DNA of 64,000 nucleotides. Origin: Larix kaempferi (taxonomy: Eukaryota; Streptophyta; Pinopsida; Pinales; Pinaceae). The notes under the pieces were generated by a model. The model made no database searches. It was not told where the DNA came from and saw only the letters and a program-made list of their open reading frames with translations. This document shows, one piece after another, positions 35,301 to 47,068 of this stretch. The stretch is from contig BSBM01000068.1 in NCBI GenBank assembly GCA_027924585.1, positions 8,476,501 to 8,540,500 of the forward strand, in the 5' to 3' direction. Both the position numbers and the translations under genes were made by a program. Position 1 is the first letter of the stretch, and each line of letters starts with the position of its first letter.

Positions 35301-35674
35301 TGTTAGGAACCTATGTCAACCCTTCTCTTTACTATGTTAGTATATTGTTGTTTGACGCATATGCTTTGTTAGTTGTCCCATAGTATTTGCTGATCCATAT
35401 TTTATATTATCCCATAGTATTAGACGTATATGCTTTGTAAGTCGTCTCGTAGTATTATATGTCCCATGGTTTTGACTCATAGTATTGGGCATAAACTTAG
35501 TATATAAGTGTGTGTTGAGGTCGTTGAAGGCACCGTGAAGTTAATTGTATTGAGCTTGCTCAAAGGAGGTTGCCCCCTCGAAGTGGCCCGTGATCAATAT
35601 AAAAGTGATTCTGAGTTCTGCTATTTCTGATATCTTGTGTATTTGCATTAATTAATTATTGCAGGTTCATCACA
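35301..35674 (+). repeat. Gypsy-B 5' LTR
   Basis: 374 bp, TGTTAGG...ATCACA. Contains GTATATAAGTGTGT (TATA-like, about 35500) and an internal near-duplication with TTTGTAAGTCGTC and CATAGTATT blocks. Confidence 0.95.
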
Positions 35675-36598
35675 TCTGGTATCAGAGCACTTTCTTGGGC
35701 TCGTTGGGTGGAATTTCCTCTAATTTTTTTTCGCATCTGTTGTAGCTTCGGATTTGGGAATAATCCCTATCCGCTTAACTGTGGGAAGTACTTGGGCATA
35801 ATCCATAAAAGTCATTGTGAGGAGTACCACAGGAACCCCAAAATAGTTGGCCCATTGAGAAGACCTGCCAGCGAAAAGAGCAACGACCCCTACCTAATTA
35901 ACTAGTTCCCACCCGTGAGGTAAACCAAGAGCTGTCGTTTGTGGCAAAGCAGTTATCAGTTTTACCTGAGCCGTGGAGTGAGGGGTACTGCCCCAATACA
36001 CAAGCCGTAAGATAGCATTGGTGGCTGAGTGAAACACCTGAACTGTTAGGAAGCCGTACATACCTGGGGTCCATATCTATTTTTAGTTGAACTGTTGCCG
36101 ATCACTTCCGCTCCAGATCCAGTTGTTTCAGATCTATTCTAAAAGTCATTCCAGATCTAGTCGCCGTTTCATATCCAGCCGTTTTTGATCCCTTCCGCGC
36201 CGTTGTTGCCGATCCATTTCTGGAAAAAAAAAAAAAAAAAACACAATATTCAGTTTTTTCTCCATATCTCCCTTGTTTTCACTCTGTTTCCCTTGAAATT
36301 TTCGGCGAACCCCTGTCATCCCATTCTGCATCTTTCATTCCTGAGGATCCTATCCCCAATTCCCCTTCCCAAAGCCCGAAATCCCCCATTTGTCTATTTT
36401 TAGGGTTTTCCATAACTTCCTCAGATTTCACCCAATCACCTTCAAATTTTAGCACAGAGTTCCTTTTTGAATTCTTCTTCTCTGTCCCTCTCTGCCAAAT
36501 TTTCTCATTCTATCACCCCGCTTCTAAAATCCCTCTTTTTGCTTTCTTGTCCTTTCGACAGTGTCCAAAATCTAGTCAAACCCTAATTACCCATCAGA
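35675..36598 (+). other. Gypsy-B PBS and 5' leader
   Basis: The PBS TGGTATCAGAGC is at 35677-35688, two bases after the LTR. A long leader follows, with an A-run at about 36223-36240 and pyrimidine-rich sequence before gag. No other coding region is evident. Confidence 0.85.
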
Positions 36599-37497
36599 TT
36601 GTTTCCCCAATCCAAATTTCCCTTTACTAAATCAGCTTCTGTTTGTGTTGTTCTACCCATTCCACCAAAAACAAAAAACCTGGTTATGGTTGTCACTCGT
36701 GCAGGAGCACACACCATGGAGGAAGCACTTGCAGCCATCCAAACCAAACTCCAAGATTTGGATGAAAAATTTCTCAGCCTCCATCTTCAGCATTCAGCCA
36801 TGAATAATACCAGACATCCAGAATCTTTTGTAGCCACCGAGTTCTCTTCTTCCAGCAATTTTCGTGGGCTGAAGCTTGATTTTCCTCGCTTCAATGGTAC
36901 TGATTCGACTGGATGGATATATCGAGCAGAACAATATTTCAGTCTGCATAATACTTCTGATGCCCAAAAAGTTCCACTTGCATCCTTTCATTTGGAACAG
37001 GAAGCCCTTCAATGGTACCGTTGGTACATCAAAGCTCATCCCGAGCCAAACTGGACAGATTTTTGCCAACTCATTTTGCCACGATTTGGTCTTAGTGCTT
37101 TTGATGATTTCATAGGAGCACTCACTAAACTTCACCAAATTGGCACAGTGAGAGAGTATCAAACAGAATTTGAGAAATTGGCCAATCACACAGAAGGATT
37201 GTCTAATGAATTCTACAGGAGTTGTTTTATCAGTGGTCTCAAGGATGAAATCCGCTCAGAGGTCAAAATGTTTTGTCCCAACACAATGATGGAAGTGCTA
37301 GGGTTGGCTAAGCTGGTCGAGGATAAGATCGCAGCTCCACAACGCTCCAAACCCACCTTTGTTCCCTTCAGCAATATGGGTTTCCAATGACCTCCCATCA
37401 TGCATGCTCCTCAACCAACTCCTATCGAGCATTTGTCTGAAATAGAAATGCAGGCACACCGAGAAAAAGGGCTTTGCTATAATTGTGATGAGAAATT
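36599..37497 (+). pseudogene. Gypsy-B gag up to the Copia-C insertion
   Basis: Open from 36599. The likely gag Met is internal, near 36687 (MVVTRAGAHTMEEALAAI). Recognisable gag blocks are LKLDFPRFNG, GWIYRAEQYF, EALQWYRWY, FGLSAFDDFIGALTKL, YQTEFEKLANH and SCFISGLKDEIR (retrotransposon gag domain). A TGA at 37388-37390 interrupts the phase. It then resumes to the first half of the zinc knuckle (CYNCDEKF), where Copia-C is inserted at the AAATT duplication. Confidence 0.9.
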
Positions 37498-37985
37498 TGT
37501 TAAGTTTAAACCAAATAGACAAACAAGATCTCTGAAAGAAACACAATCACAAGATAGACACACAATATACCCTGGGAAACCCTCATGGGGTAGAAAACCC
37601 AGCAAAGCTTTCCTCAATAAGATGATCAACCAAAATACAAGATGTGCTCCTTCTCCTTGACTCCTTAGCAGATCTCCCAGACAAGTGTGCACTCTTCCAC
37701 AAGTGAGTGAATGTTCTAATGAGGAGTTCACCTCCTCTATTTATACTTGACTCCCAACTGACTAAAAGACCTAATGGGGCCGACCTCACCTGGAGAAGTC
37801 TAATAACCCCTAAAATATAACTGCAGGGCCGACCCACACATGGTGGGTCTAATAACCCTAGTTAATACAAACCCCTGGAGGAATAAACATCTTTAGATAC
37901 ATGATAGGGTTACCTGGGAGGAATGAAACATCTCCAGAATAATAAAGTACAAATATAATATTCTTTGAAGTTACAATATTCAACA
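37498..37985 (-). repeat. Copia-C 3' LTR
   Basis: 488 bp. It differs from the 5' LTR at 9 positions by eye (about 1.8%), 8 of them transitions. Confidence 0.95.
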
Positions 37986-38120
37986 CTCCCCCTTAACAAG
38001 AAGGATATTATAACAACATCTGCAAGAGCAAGGAGTCATCATATATGATACATCTATAAATCATCGGAAGCTTTCTTCAATTCATCTTCATCAGTAACTC
38101 AACCAGTTACTGGAACATCA

Positions 38121-38560
38121 ATGTCAACAGTGTCGATATCACTACGATCATCGGCATCGTCATCAGCATCGTCATCACACGATCATCAACATCGTCATCA
38201 CACGATCATCAGCATCGTCATCATACGATCATCAGCATCGTCATCAGCATCGTCATCATACGATCATCAGCATCATCATCAGCATCATCATCATACGATC
38301 ATCAGCATCGTCATCACACGATCATCAGCATCGTCATCATACGATCATCAGCATCGTCATCAGCATCGTCATCACACGATCATCAGCATCGTCATCACAC
38401 AATCATCAGCATTGTCATCACACGATCATCAGCATCGTCATCATACGATCATCAGCATTGTCATCATACGATCATCAGCATCGTCATCACACGATCATTA
38501 GCATCGTCATCATACGATCATCAGCATCGTCATCAGCATCGTCATCATACGATCATATTC
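38121..38560 (-). repeat. Copia-C array 1, (GATGATCGTATGATGAC)-type minisatellite
   Basis: On the plus strand CATCGTCATCA alternates with (C/T)ACGATCATCAG in units of about 22-33 bp, about 18 or more copies. Copia-A and Copia-B carry a short GTGACGATGATCC motif at the same place before the PPT, so this array is an amplification of a family-wide motif. Confidence 0.9.
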
Positions 38561-38624
38561 CTACGATGATCAATCCTGCTCTTTTTTAGGACATAGGTCC
38601 ATGGATGATACAATCCAATCTTCA

Positions 38625-39150
38625 GTTCTCGGAGACTTCAGTCTACGGATCAATTCTGGGACCTCAGTCCGGGGACGATGCAATCCCCTGCCTGTTCATT
38701 CAGGACTTCATTTTTCGAAGACCCAGTCTACGGTTCTATTCTGGGACCTCAGTCCGGGGACGATACAATCCCCTACCTGTTCATTCAGGACTTCATTATC
38801 GGAGACCCAGTCTACGGTTCTATTCTGGGACCTCAGTCCGGGGACGATACAATCCCCTACCTATTCATTCAGGACTTCATTATCGGAGACCCAGTCTACG
38901 GTTCTATTCTGGGACCTCAGTCCGGGGACGATACAATCCCCTACCTGTTCATTCAGGACTTCATTATCAGAGACCCAGTCTACGGTTCTATTCTGGGACC
39001 TCAGTCCGGGGACGATACAATCCCCTGCCTGTTCATTCAGGACTTCATTATCGGAGACCCAGTCTACGGTTCTATTCTGGGACCTCAGTCCGGGGATGAT
39101 ATAATCCCCTGCCTGTTCATTCAGGACTTCATTATCGGAGACCCAGTCTA
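38625..39150 (-). repeat. Copia-C array 2, 84-bp unit
   Basis: TCTACGG recurs at 38642, 38727, 38811, 38895, 38979, 39063 and 39147, a period of 84 bp (first step 85). Because 84 is a multiple of 3 and the unit lacks stops, all three plus frames stay open for about 160 codons. This is not evidence of a gene. Confidence 0.97.
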
Positions 39151-39725
39151 CGGCTCTCTTTAGGACTGAAAGTCCAGGGATGACCCAATCCCCTCAACTG
39201 TCCACTAAGGACTTCATTCTCGGAGACCTCACGTCTACGGCTCTCTTTAGGACTGAAAGTCCAGGGATGATCCAATCCCCTCAACTGTCCACTAAGGATT
39301 TCATTCTCGGAGACCTCACGTCTACGGCTCTCTTTAGGACTGAAAGTCCAGGGATGATCCAATCCCCTCAACTATCCACTAAGGACTTCATTCTCGAAGA
39401 CCTCACGTCTACGGCTCTCTTTAGGACTGAAAGTCCAGGGATGATCCAATCCCCTCAACTGTCCACTAAGGACTTCATTCTCGAAGACCTCACGTCTACG
39501 GCTCTCTTTAGGACTGAAAGTCCAGGGATGATCCAATCCCCTCAACTGTCCACTAAGTACTTCATTCTCGAAGACCTCACGTCTACGGCTCTCTTTAGGA
39601 CTGAAAGTCCAGGGATGATCCAATCCCCTCAACTGTCCACTAAGGACTTCATTCTCGAAGACCTCACGTCTACGGCTCTCTTTAGGACTGAAAGTCCAGG
39701 GATGATCCAATCCCCTCAACTGTAT
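39147..39725 (-). repeat. Copia-C array 3, 87-bp unit
   Basis: TCTACGGCTCTCTTT recurs at 39147, 39234, 39321, 39408, 39495, 39582 and 39669 (exactly 87 bp). The unit is homologous to array 2 (shared TCTACGG, GGAC, AATCCCCT and ACTTCATT blocks), so one array gave rise to the other. Confidence 0.97.
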
Positions 39726-39739
39726 TCTCATCAATACAA

Positions 39740-40240
39740 GTACATTAATCAATATCTAGCATCAACAGCATGTATACATCATACATCAAAAGCATGTATT
39801 CTCACTAATACATCTAAAAGCATGTATACATCTGTCATCAAAAGCATGAATTCTCACTAATACATCTATCATCAAAATCATGTATACATCTATCATCAAA
39901 AGCATGTATACATCTAACATCAAAAGCATGTATTCTCACTAATACATCTATCATCAAAATCATGTATACATCTATCATCAAAAGCATGTATACATCTAAC
40001 ATCAAAATCATGTATTCTCACTAATACATCTATCATCACAATCATGTATACATCTATCATCAAAAGCATGTATACATCTAACATCAAAAGCATGTATTCT
40101 CACTAATACATCTATCATCACAATCATGTATACATCTATCATCAAAAGCATGTATACATCTAACATCAAAAGCATGTATTCTCACTAATACATCTATCAT
40201 CACAATCATGTATACATCTATCATCAAAAGCATGTATAAG
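39740..40240 (-). repeat. Copia-C array 4, about 82-bp unit
   Basis: TTCTCACTAATACATC recurs at 39799, 39850, 39932, 40014, 40097 and 40179, with ATCAAAAGCATGTATACATCT sub-repeats between. The outer units are about 82-83 bp. Confidence 0.9.
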
Positions 40241-40339
40241 TAAAACTAAATAGAATAAAGTAGTCCTAAATCTAACTATTTCTAAGTGACTAGGTGAAGT
40301 CTCATTATTGATGAGACTTGGTTGTCATCAGGAATCATG

Positions 40340-41059
40340 CTACTCCCCCTTTCTAGGAGAGTCCTTTTGAACTACACCAAGCTTGTCTCAAAAGTATTCA
40401 AATTTTACACGAGACAGTGGTTTGGTCAAGATATCAGCAATTTGATCTTCAGTGCTCACATACTCAAGCTTGATAGCTCCTTTCTGCACCATATCTCGAA
40501 TATAGAAGTATCGGATCTCTATGTGCTTTGACTTATCATGGAACACAGGATTTTCTGTCATCTTGATGCAGCTTTGATTATCACACATAATCATAGTGGG
40601 ATCCATTTCTAAGTCAAACACTCCAGATAACAGTTTCCGAAGCCATACCGCTTCACAGCTGGCAGAGCAAGCAGCTATGTATTCTGCCTCAGCAGAGCTG
40701 AGGGCCACACTAGATTGTTTCTTGCTGAACCAAGAGATCATGGCAGATCCAAGGCTATAACATCCACCTGAAGTACTTTTTCTGTCTGAGACACTGCCTG
40801 CCCAATCAGAATCTGAGTATCCATGCAATTTGAGTTCATGACTTCCATCATAGAGTAGACCAAAATCTAATGTACCTTTTAAGTACCTCATTACATGCTT
40901 TGCAGCTATTAGATGAACCTTTCTAGGTTCTACTAGATACTGACTTAGGGTATTTATAGCAAAGCATATATCTGGCCTAGTATTTGTCAAATACATTAGT
41001 GACCCAATGATCTGTCTATATAGAGTTAGGTCCACTAATTCTGATGAGTCATTAACCAA
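40340..41059 (-). pseudogene. Copia-C RNase H domain, frameshifted, with premature TGA
   Basis: Continues pol in a shifted frame: LTLYRQIIGSLMYLTNTRPDI, GYSDSDWAGS, SSAEAEYIAACSASCE and CDNQSC carry the expected RNase H acidic residues. A TGA at 40388-40390 follows KFEYF, where Copia-A has Arg (KFEYFRERLG). It is consistent with a CGA to TGA change. The phase then runs on about 15 codons to a TAG at 40340-40342, probably the original end. Confidence 0.92.
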
Positions 41060-44000
41060 AAATCTTCAAGTTGGAGTCCATGGGAGTGGCCATGGGTTTA
41101 CACTCCAACATGTCAAATCTTTTCAGAATTTCCACAGTATACTTACCTTGATTTAGAAAGATTCCTCTTGGTTCTTGCCACACTTCTAAGCCTAAGAAGT
41201 AGTGCATTAATCTGAGATCTTTCATCTCGAATTTTGAAGAAAGCTTCTTCTTGCTTTCAATAATTTGTTTCTCATTTCCAGTTAGAAATAGATCATCTAC
41301 ATATAATAAAAGTATAACTGGTTCATCATCCATCACTTTGAGATAAAGGTTTGGGTCAGCTTTACTTTTGGTGAAGCCCATGCTAGTTAAGAAATTGTCA
41401 ATCCTTCCGTACCAGGCCCTGGGAGCTTGTTTCAACCCATATAATGCCTTTTTCAGTTTGCATACATGAGTCCTTCCGTCATTTATCTCAAAACCTTGTG
41501 GTTGCTCTATGTATACTTCTTCTTCAATTACACCATTCAGAAAAGCTGTCTTAACATCCATTTGGTGTAATTTCCACTTCATCATGGATGCAAGAGCCAT
41601 GATAGTTCTAATTGAAGTGTACCTAGCAACTGGTGCAAATGTTTCTTCATAGTCAATTCCCTCCTTCTGAGAGAAACCTCTGGCTACAAATCTTGCTTTG
41701 TATTTTTCAATGCTTCCATCCGCAGCATGTTTTATTTTGAAGATCCATTTGGAAGAAACCACACTTTTATCTTTTGGTTTGGGAACTATATCCCAAACAT
41801 CATTTTTCATTATTGACTGATACTCTTCAGTCATTGCTTCTACCCATTCTTTCTTTTGAGCTGCCTCTTCATAGCTAGTAGGTAGTTGATCCACAAGATC
41901 ACACATCAGGGCCATATAGTTGGACACTAGCTTTGGTTTCTTCCTTTCTCTAGTGGAGCCTTCAGGAGCACCATATCTTTCAGCTCCTTGAATAATATCT
42001 CTAGCCCATGCTGGTCTTCTTTTCCTAGAAAATTCTGCAACAGGAGGTTCTTGTGGTTCCAGCATGTCATGATCCTCTGGTATGACCTCTTCAGGGATGT
42101 GAACAGTCTCTGAGATTCTGGGAGATGTATCTTCTTCATAAACTTCTTCAAGTTGACACTTTCTAGATTTCTTGAGAGCTGCTTCCTCATCGAAGGTTAC
42201 ATCTCTACTTATTTCTATATGATGGAAACCTGGTATGTAGATTCTGAAGGCTTTGGAAGTTTCACAATAACCAACAAACATTCCCTTCTTACCTGAGGGA
42301 TCCAATTTGGATCTCTTTTCTTTTGGAATGTGGATGTACACAGGACACCCAAATATTTTGAGATGACTTACCTCAGGCTTCTTTCCTGTAAAGACTTCTT
42401 CTGGAGTTTTGAAGTCAAGAGCACTATGAGATAGTCTATTTTGTACATATACTGTTGTCTTGGCTGCTTCAGCCCATAGATACATGGGAAGGTCTTGATC
42501 ATGTATCATAGTCTTTACAGCTTCCATGATGGTTCTATTTTTCCTCTCAGCTACCCCATTTTGTTGGGGATTGTAAGGAGTGGTTAGTTCCCTTTTGATT
42601 CCAGCTTCTTTACAGAAATCTTCAAATTCCTTTGAAGTATATTCTCCACCATTGTCTGTTCTGAGAATCTTGATTTTCTTGTCTGAGAGGTTTTCTATTA
42701 GAGCCTTGAAATCCTTGAATTTTCCAAAGACTTCATTCTTACCCTTTAGGAAGTATATCCAAGTTTTTCTTGAATAGTCATCAATGAATGAGAGATAGTA
42801 TTCAAACCCACTTAGAGATGTGGTAGGCATAGGTCCACATACATCTGAGTGTATTAGTTCTAGAGAGCTCTTAGTCTTTGTTTCACTTTTCGGAAAGGGA
42901 TTCTTGATATTCTTCCCTTTCTTACATCCTTTACATGAGCCATCATGATCAACCTTCAAGTTTGGCAAACCTATAACCATCTTACTCACATAGGGTAAAG
43001 CTTTATAGTTGATGTGAGCTAGTCTTCTGTGCCATAGTTCACTGGGACTGGAAACTTCATGAGCAAGGGCAGATTCTGGATGACCCTTGAGTTTATAAAG
43101 TCCTCCTTCTTCTTCACCAATGACAATTGCATCTTTGATTGATTTTCCTTTGGACCACATGAGCACTTGTCCATCTATGAAGGCTACTCTAAAGCCTTTC
43201 TTGTCTAGTGCTGAGATAGAGAGTAGATTCTTCTTTAAACCTGGGACATATAAAATTTCTTTCATCTTCAAAGGTGTTCCTGAATCAAGCTTGTAGCTTG
43301 CTTCACCAATTCCCTTGATGGGATATTGATAATCATCTCCTAGAGATACCTTCTGGGGTGAAGACTTCTCTTCAATCTTGGAGAGAGTTTCCTTATGACC
43401 TGTCATGTGCTTTGAAGCACCACTGTCAATGAGCCAAGTGCCTTCACCAGGAGACACAGATCCAGAGAGAGCAGAAAATAGTACATATTCTTCTGGTTCT
43501 TCTTTCTTTACTTTAGATCTTTTCTTTTGAGGCCTTTCCTCCATCTCTTCTTCTTCTTCTTCTTCTTCTTCTTCACTGTCATCTTCTGCCATATGAGCAT
43601 GATGTCTTTTGTGAACAAACCTTTTCTTCTTCTTCTCTGGTAGGGTACAGTCTCTGGCATAGTGTCCTAGCTTGAGACAATTGAAGCATTGGACTGTGGA
43701 GATGTCTCCCCCTTTCCTTTTGAATCTATGAGAGGGTTGAGGCCTTTTGTGGTTTACTTTCTTGAAGTAGCCTCTCTTTCCTCTTTTGGTGTGGGTGGCC
43801 AAAGCTTGGTCATCCTCTTTGAGAAGTGCTTCTCTGTTGGAAACCCTAGCCTCCTCTTGAACACAATCTTCCCATACTACATCAAACTTCATACTTTCTT
43901 TTCTGGCACACATAGTTTGAATGAATGACTCCCAAGGTCTAGTGAGACCATTTAGAGCTGTCATCACAAGTTCATCTTCATCAAGAGTATCACCAATGGC

Positions 44001-44459
44001 ATCTAGTTGTTCTTTGATTAGAGAGACTCTTGAGAAGTAGTCTTGAATGGATTCTCCTTTGTGCATCTTGGTACTCTTCAATTGAGTCCTTAGATTCATC
44101 TTTCTGTTGATGTTCTTTCCTTCATACATTCTTCCTAGGGCATCATACATTTCCTTTGGAGTCTTCTTGGAAGACACTTGGGGAATCAAGTGGTTTTTAA
44201 TGGAATCAGCTATGATTCTCTTTGCCCTAATCAAATCCTTCCTGTGTTTTTCTTTGGCTTCATCTTCTTCTGGTTCTGCAACTTCCTCCTTGATATAATG
44301 AGCAAGATCATTCTCCTCAAGAATGAGACCAATTCTGTATTTCCATGCCCGGAAATTCTCTATGCCTTCTAGCTTGTCTTCAAGCTTAGTATTTGGAGCC
44401 ATCTTCTCTTGGGGGAGTCCAAGAGACAGAGTAGACTTACCTGGGAAGTTACTTTTCAC
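41052..44459 (-). pseudogene. Copia-C gag-pol polyprotein, 1,135 codons open then frameshift
   Basis: Read from Met at 44459 (Met20, MAPNTKLEDKL, is an alternative start). Gag spans about residues 20-290. A zinc knuckle is at C258-x2-C261-x4-H266-x4-C271. An acidic run lies at 295-308. The protease active site is D346-S-G-A-S. The region upstream of integrase and the zinc-binding motif (LWHRRLAH; C509, C512) precede the integrase core, with D538, D602 (TDNGGEY) and E638 giving the D-D35-E spacing. RT spans about 865-1110, with MDVKTAFLNG at 968-977 and YVDD at 1053-1056. The frame ends at TAA 41052-41054, just after a run of five A on the plus strand (41058-41062). An extra base in that run best explains the shift, since RNase H continues in another frame. 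All catalytic residues before the break look intact. Confidence 0.97.
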
Positions 44460-44855
44460 TTTTTCGGAATCTGGAACAGAATTTTATCGCACTTTTGGTA
44501 GAATTAGGGTTTGACTTTCCCGGAGTTCTACCCAACCAAAAAGTTAGATCTATAGCTCAAAAGAATGCTCTTGAGAAGGGATATCCAGCCATGTAATCAG
44601 AATTCAAAAATTACAAATTTTTTTCTGAAACCAAAATCTGACGTATTGCACTTTTGGTAGAATTAGGGTTTGGATTTCCCGAAGTTCTACCCAACCAAAA
44701 AGTTCGATCTATAGCTCAAAAGAAAGGTATTGAAGAGAGCTATCCATCCATGCAACCAAAAATCAATAATACCAACTTTGGGCTGAAAACCCTAACTTCA
44801 CCAAAGAGAGAGAAAGAGGTATTCTTACCTTGTGAAAGATGTCCTATTCAGTCTA
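44460..44855 (-). repeat. Copia-C leader with 159-bp tandem duplication
   Basis: ACTTTTGGTAGAATTAGGG recurs at 44491 and 44650 (plus coordinates). Both copies continue through TTCTACCCAACCAAAAAGTT and GATCTATAGCTCAAAAGAA. Confidence 0.9.
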
Positions 44856-44867
44856 GCTCTGATACCA
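44856..44867 (-). other. Copia-C primer-binding site
   Basis: TGGTATCAGAGC on the minus strand, complementary to the 3' end of plant initiator Met-tRNA (known for copia elements). It has zero spacing to the LTR. Confidence 0.95.
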
Positions 44868-45355
44868 TGTTAAGTTTAAACCAAATAGACAAACAAGATC
44901 TATGAAAGAAACACAATCACAAGATAGACACACAATATACCCTGAGAAACCCTCATGGGGTAGAAAACCCAGCAAAGCTTTCCTCAATAAGATGATCAAC
45001 CAAAATACAAGATGTGCTCCTTCTCCTTGACTCCTTAGCAGATCTCCCAGACAAGTGCGCACTCTTCCACAAGTGAGTGAATGTTCTAATGAGGAGTTCA
45101 CCTCCTCTATTTATACTTGACTCCCAACTGACTAAAAGACCTAATGGGGCCGACCTCACCTGGAGAAGTCTAATAACCCCTAAAATATAACTGCAGGACT
45201 GACCCACACATGGTGGGTCTAATAACCCTAGTTAATACAAACCCCTGGAGGAATAAACATCTCCAGATACATGATAGGGTTACCTAGGAGGAATGAAACA
45301 TCTCCGGAATAATAAAGTACAAATATAATATTCTTTGAAGTTACAATATTCAACA
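44868..45355 (-). repeat. Copia-C 5' LTR with TATA box
   Basis: 488 bp. On the minus strand TATAAATAG (45115-45107) is a good TATA box, so transcription would start roughly 25-35 bp further along, near 45080. Confidence 0.95.
45107..45115 (-). promoter_or_regulatory. TATA box in Copia-C 5' LTR
   Basis: TATAAATAG on the minus strand. The same motif occurs at the equivalent position in the 3' LTR (about 37737-37745), as expected. Confidence 0.7.
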
Positions 45356-45886
45356 AAATTCACTCGGGGACATAGATGTGTTCAACAAAATATCTATCTC
45401 TTGGATGTGGATTCTCCGCCTGCCTTAGAACTTAGTGAAGAAGCTACAGATACAGTAGATGATCAGGTCGACATTCAACACCCTCCTGTTGACACCCCAT
45501 CTCAGGACGGCCCACCCGAGATCTCTCTCCATGCTGTAACCGGCGTCACCACCCCACAAACAATGCGGGTCAGGGGATACTTCAAGAAGCTCCCTCTTAC
45601 CATACTCATTGATTCTGGTAGCACTCATAACTTCATTGACCCTCGGATTGCCAAACAGGCTGATTGTTTTGTCCATCCTTGCTCCAACTTTGAAGTCATG
45701 GTTGCCAATGGGGGCACCTTACCTTGCAAGGGGAAGTGTCACAATGTGTGTATCTCTATGGAAGATTATAACCTATGCTTTGACATGTTTTTCTTGTCCT
45801 TAGGCGGATGTGATGTGGTTTTGTGCGTTCAATGGTTACGCACACTTGGCCCCATCTTAAGGGATTTTGTTGAACTTTGGATGTAG
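45356..45886 (+). pseudogene. Gypsy-B gag end and protease
   Basis: Resumes in the same phase after Copia-C with the second half of the zinc knuckle (TRGHRC), then an acidic linker and the aspartic protease (LTILIDSGSTHNFID, catalytic Asp near 45612; GCDVVLCVQWL flap/C-terminal block). It ends at a TAG (45884-45886) in the context LWM-stop-FKVNG, plausibly a CAG to TAG change. The next frame is in the same phase. Confidence 0.9.
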
Positions 45887-46831
45887 TTTAAAGTCAATGG
45901 GGTACAACACAAATTTATGGGCTTACAACCAGGGTCTCTCTGCATCATCAGTTCACGTCGCCTGGAAAAAATCCTTAAGAAGAATTCACATTGTGTCATC
46001 GCTCAACTCAATTCCATTCAGATGCACCCATCAACAGTCTCCACTATTTCCTTGGATAGATATGCAGGTATCTTTGCTGAACCAATGCGCTTGCTGCCTT
46101 CAAGAGACCTTTCCGGTAAGAATTTAGCCACATCTACCTCTCAGCAGGAAATGATGGCTATTTTGCATGCAGTACAGAAGTGGCAGCCATACCTATTAGG
46201 GGATTATTTCTACATCAAGATTGATCTCCAGAGTCTGGAAAATTTTCTGGAACAATGGGTCTCCTCCCCAACACACCTGAAATGGGTTATCCAACTCATG
46301 GGTTATCCCTATGTGATCACTTACAAGAAGGGTAAGGACAATATGGTGGAAGATGCTCCTTCTTGCACAATTGATGACCCAGTTTCTCTTACAGCTCTTT
46401 CTCTGTTTGTTCCAAATTGGTTGCAATATGTTCAACAGGGCCATCTCTTCTATGAACTCCATGCTTCTTCATCAATAGGGCACTCTGGGTTCTACAAAAT
46501 GTATGACCGGGAACAATGTAACTTCTTTTGGCAGGGACTAAAAATGACAATTCAACAGATGGTGGCTGACGATGATACTTTCCAAGTCAACAAGGGTGAA
46601 ACGACACTCCTTTCGGGATTGCTCAAACCCTTGCCCATCCCTACACAGCTTTGGCCAACTATTTCTATGGATTTCCTAGCAGCGCTCCGGTGGTACAATA
46701 CCACATCTCAAAGAACACCATATGAAGCAGTCTATGGAAAAACACCACCATTTCTTCTTCCATACACCCTTAGCAGCTCCCCAGTTCAGGAAATTGACTC
46801 TGTTCTTCGAAACCGCCATCAAATTCTTTAG
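45887..46831 (+). pseudogene. Gypsy-B RNase H and integrase remnant
   Basis: The same phase as the protease, open for over 300 codons. After the pre-RT segment (GLQPGSLCIIS) it jumps to RNase H (SQQEMMAILHAVQKWQPYL, YVITYKKGKDNMVEDA), so the RT catalytic core is missing. Next come the integrase zinc region (GHSGFYKMYDR, QCNFFWQGLK) and PTISMDF. Then it jumps to WYNTTSQRTPYEAVYGKTPP, so the DDE core is missing. It is notable that both deletions kept the frame. Confidence 0.85.
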
Positions 46832-46843
46832 GACAATCTTCAC

Positions 46844-47068
46844 ATGGCCAGAATTCACCTGAAACAAGAAGCCGATCAGCACTGTTCTGAGCGCACTTTC
46901 CATGTAGCTGACAGGGTTCTTCTTTATCTACATCCTTCCAAGAAATCCTCCTTGACACTCGAAAGGCATCAATGGCCCGAAATGCAACCCGAGGATGCTA
47001 CCGGGGAACCACTCCTTCAGATTCTGCAGCATTTTCTCCAACCAAAGCTTTTTCTAAGGGAGAGGGGA
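46844..47068 (+). pseudogene. Gypsy-B integrase C-terminus and PPT
   Basis: The short phase-shifted piece FHVADRVLLYLHPSKKSSL matches the GDxVLLKLxPYxQ-type integrase C-terminal region. It ends just before the purine tract 47056-47068. Confidence 0.65.

Larger units (their letters stand above)
37498..45355 (-). mobile_element. Copia-C: nearly intact copia LTR retrotransposon, TSD AAATT
   Basis: Two 488-bp LTRs (37498-37985 and 44868-45355) start TGTTAAG and end ATTCAACA. They are flanked by AAATT at 37493-37497 and 45356-45360. The PBS TGGTATCAGAGC (minus, 44856-44867) touches the 5' LTR, and the PPT TTAAGGGGGAG (37986-37996, minus) touches the 3' LTR. Between them is one gag-pol with order gag-PR-IN-RT-RH, typical of copia/Pseudoviridae, broken by one frameshift and one late stop. 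A 2.3-kb 3' region is filled with four tandem arrays. Only 9 LTR differences make it the youngest element here. Confidence 0.97.

Noticed and set aside
38121-38560. CRISPR-like alternation of short repeats and spacers
   Set aside because: The 'spacers' are themselves variants of the repeat. This is a minisatellite in a eukaryotic retroelement.
38601-39163. Three overlapping open frames of about 160 codons, plus a 226-codon frame at 39180-39860
   Set aside because: They lie wholly in the 84-bp and 87-bp tandem arrays. Unit length divisible by 3 and absence of stops explain the openness.
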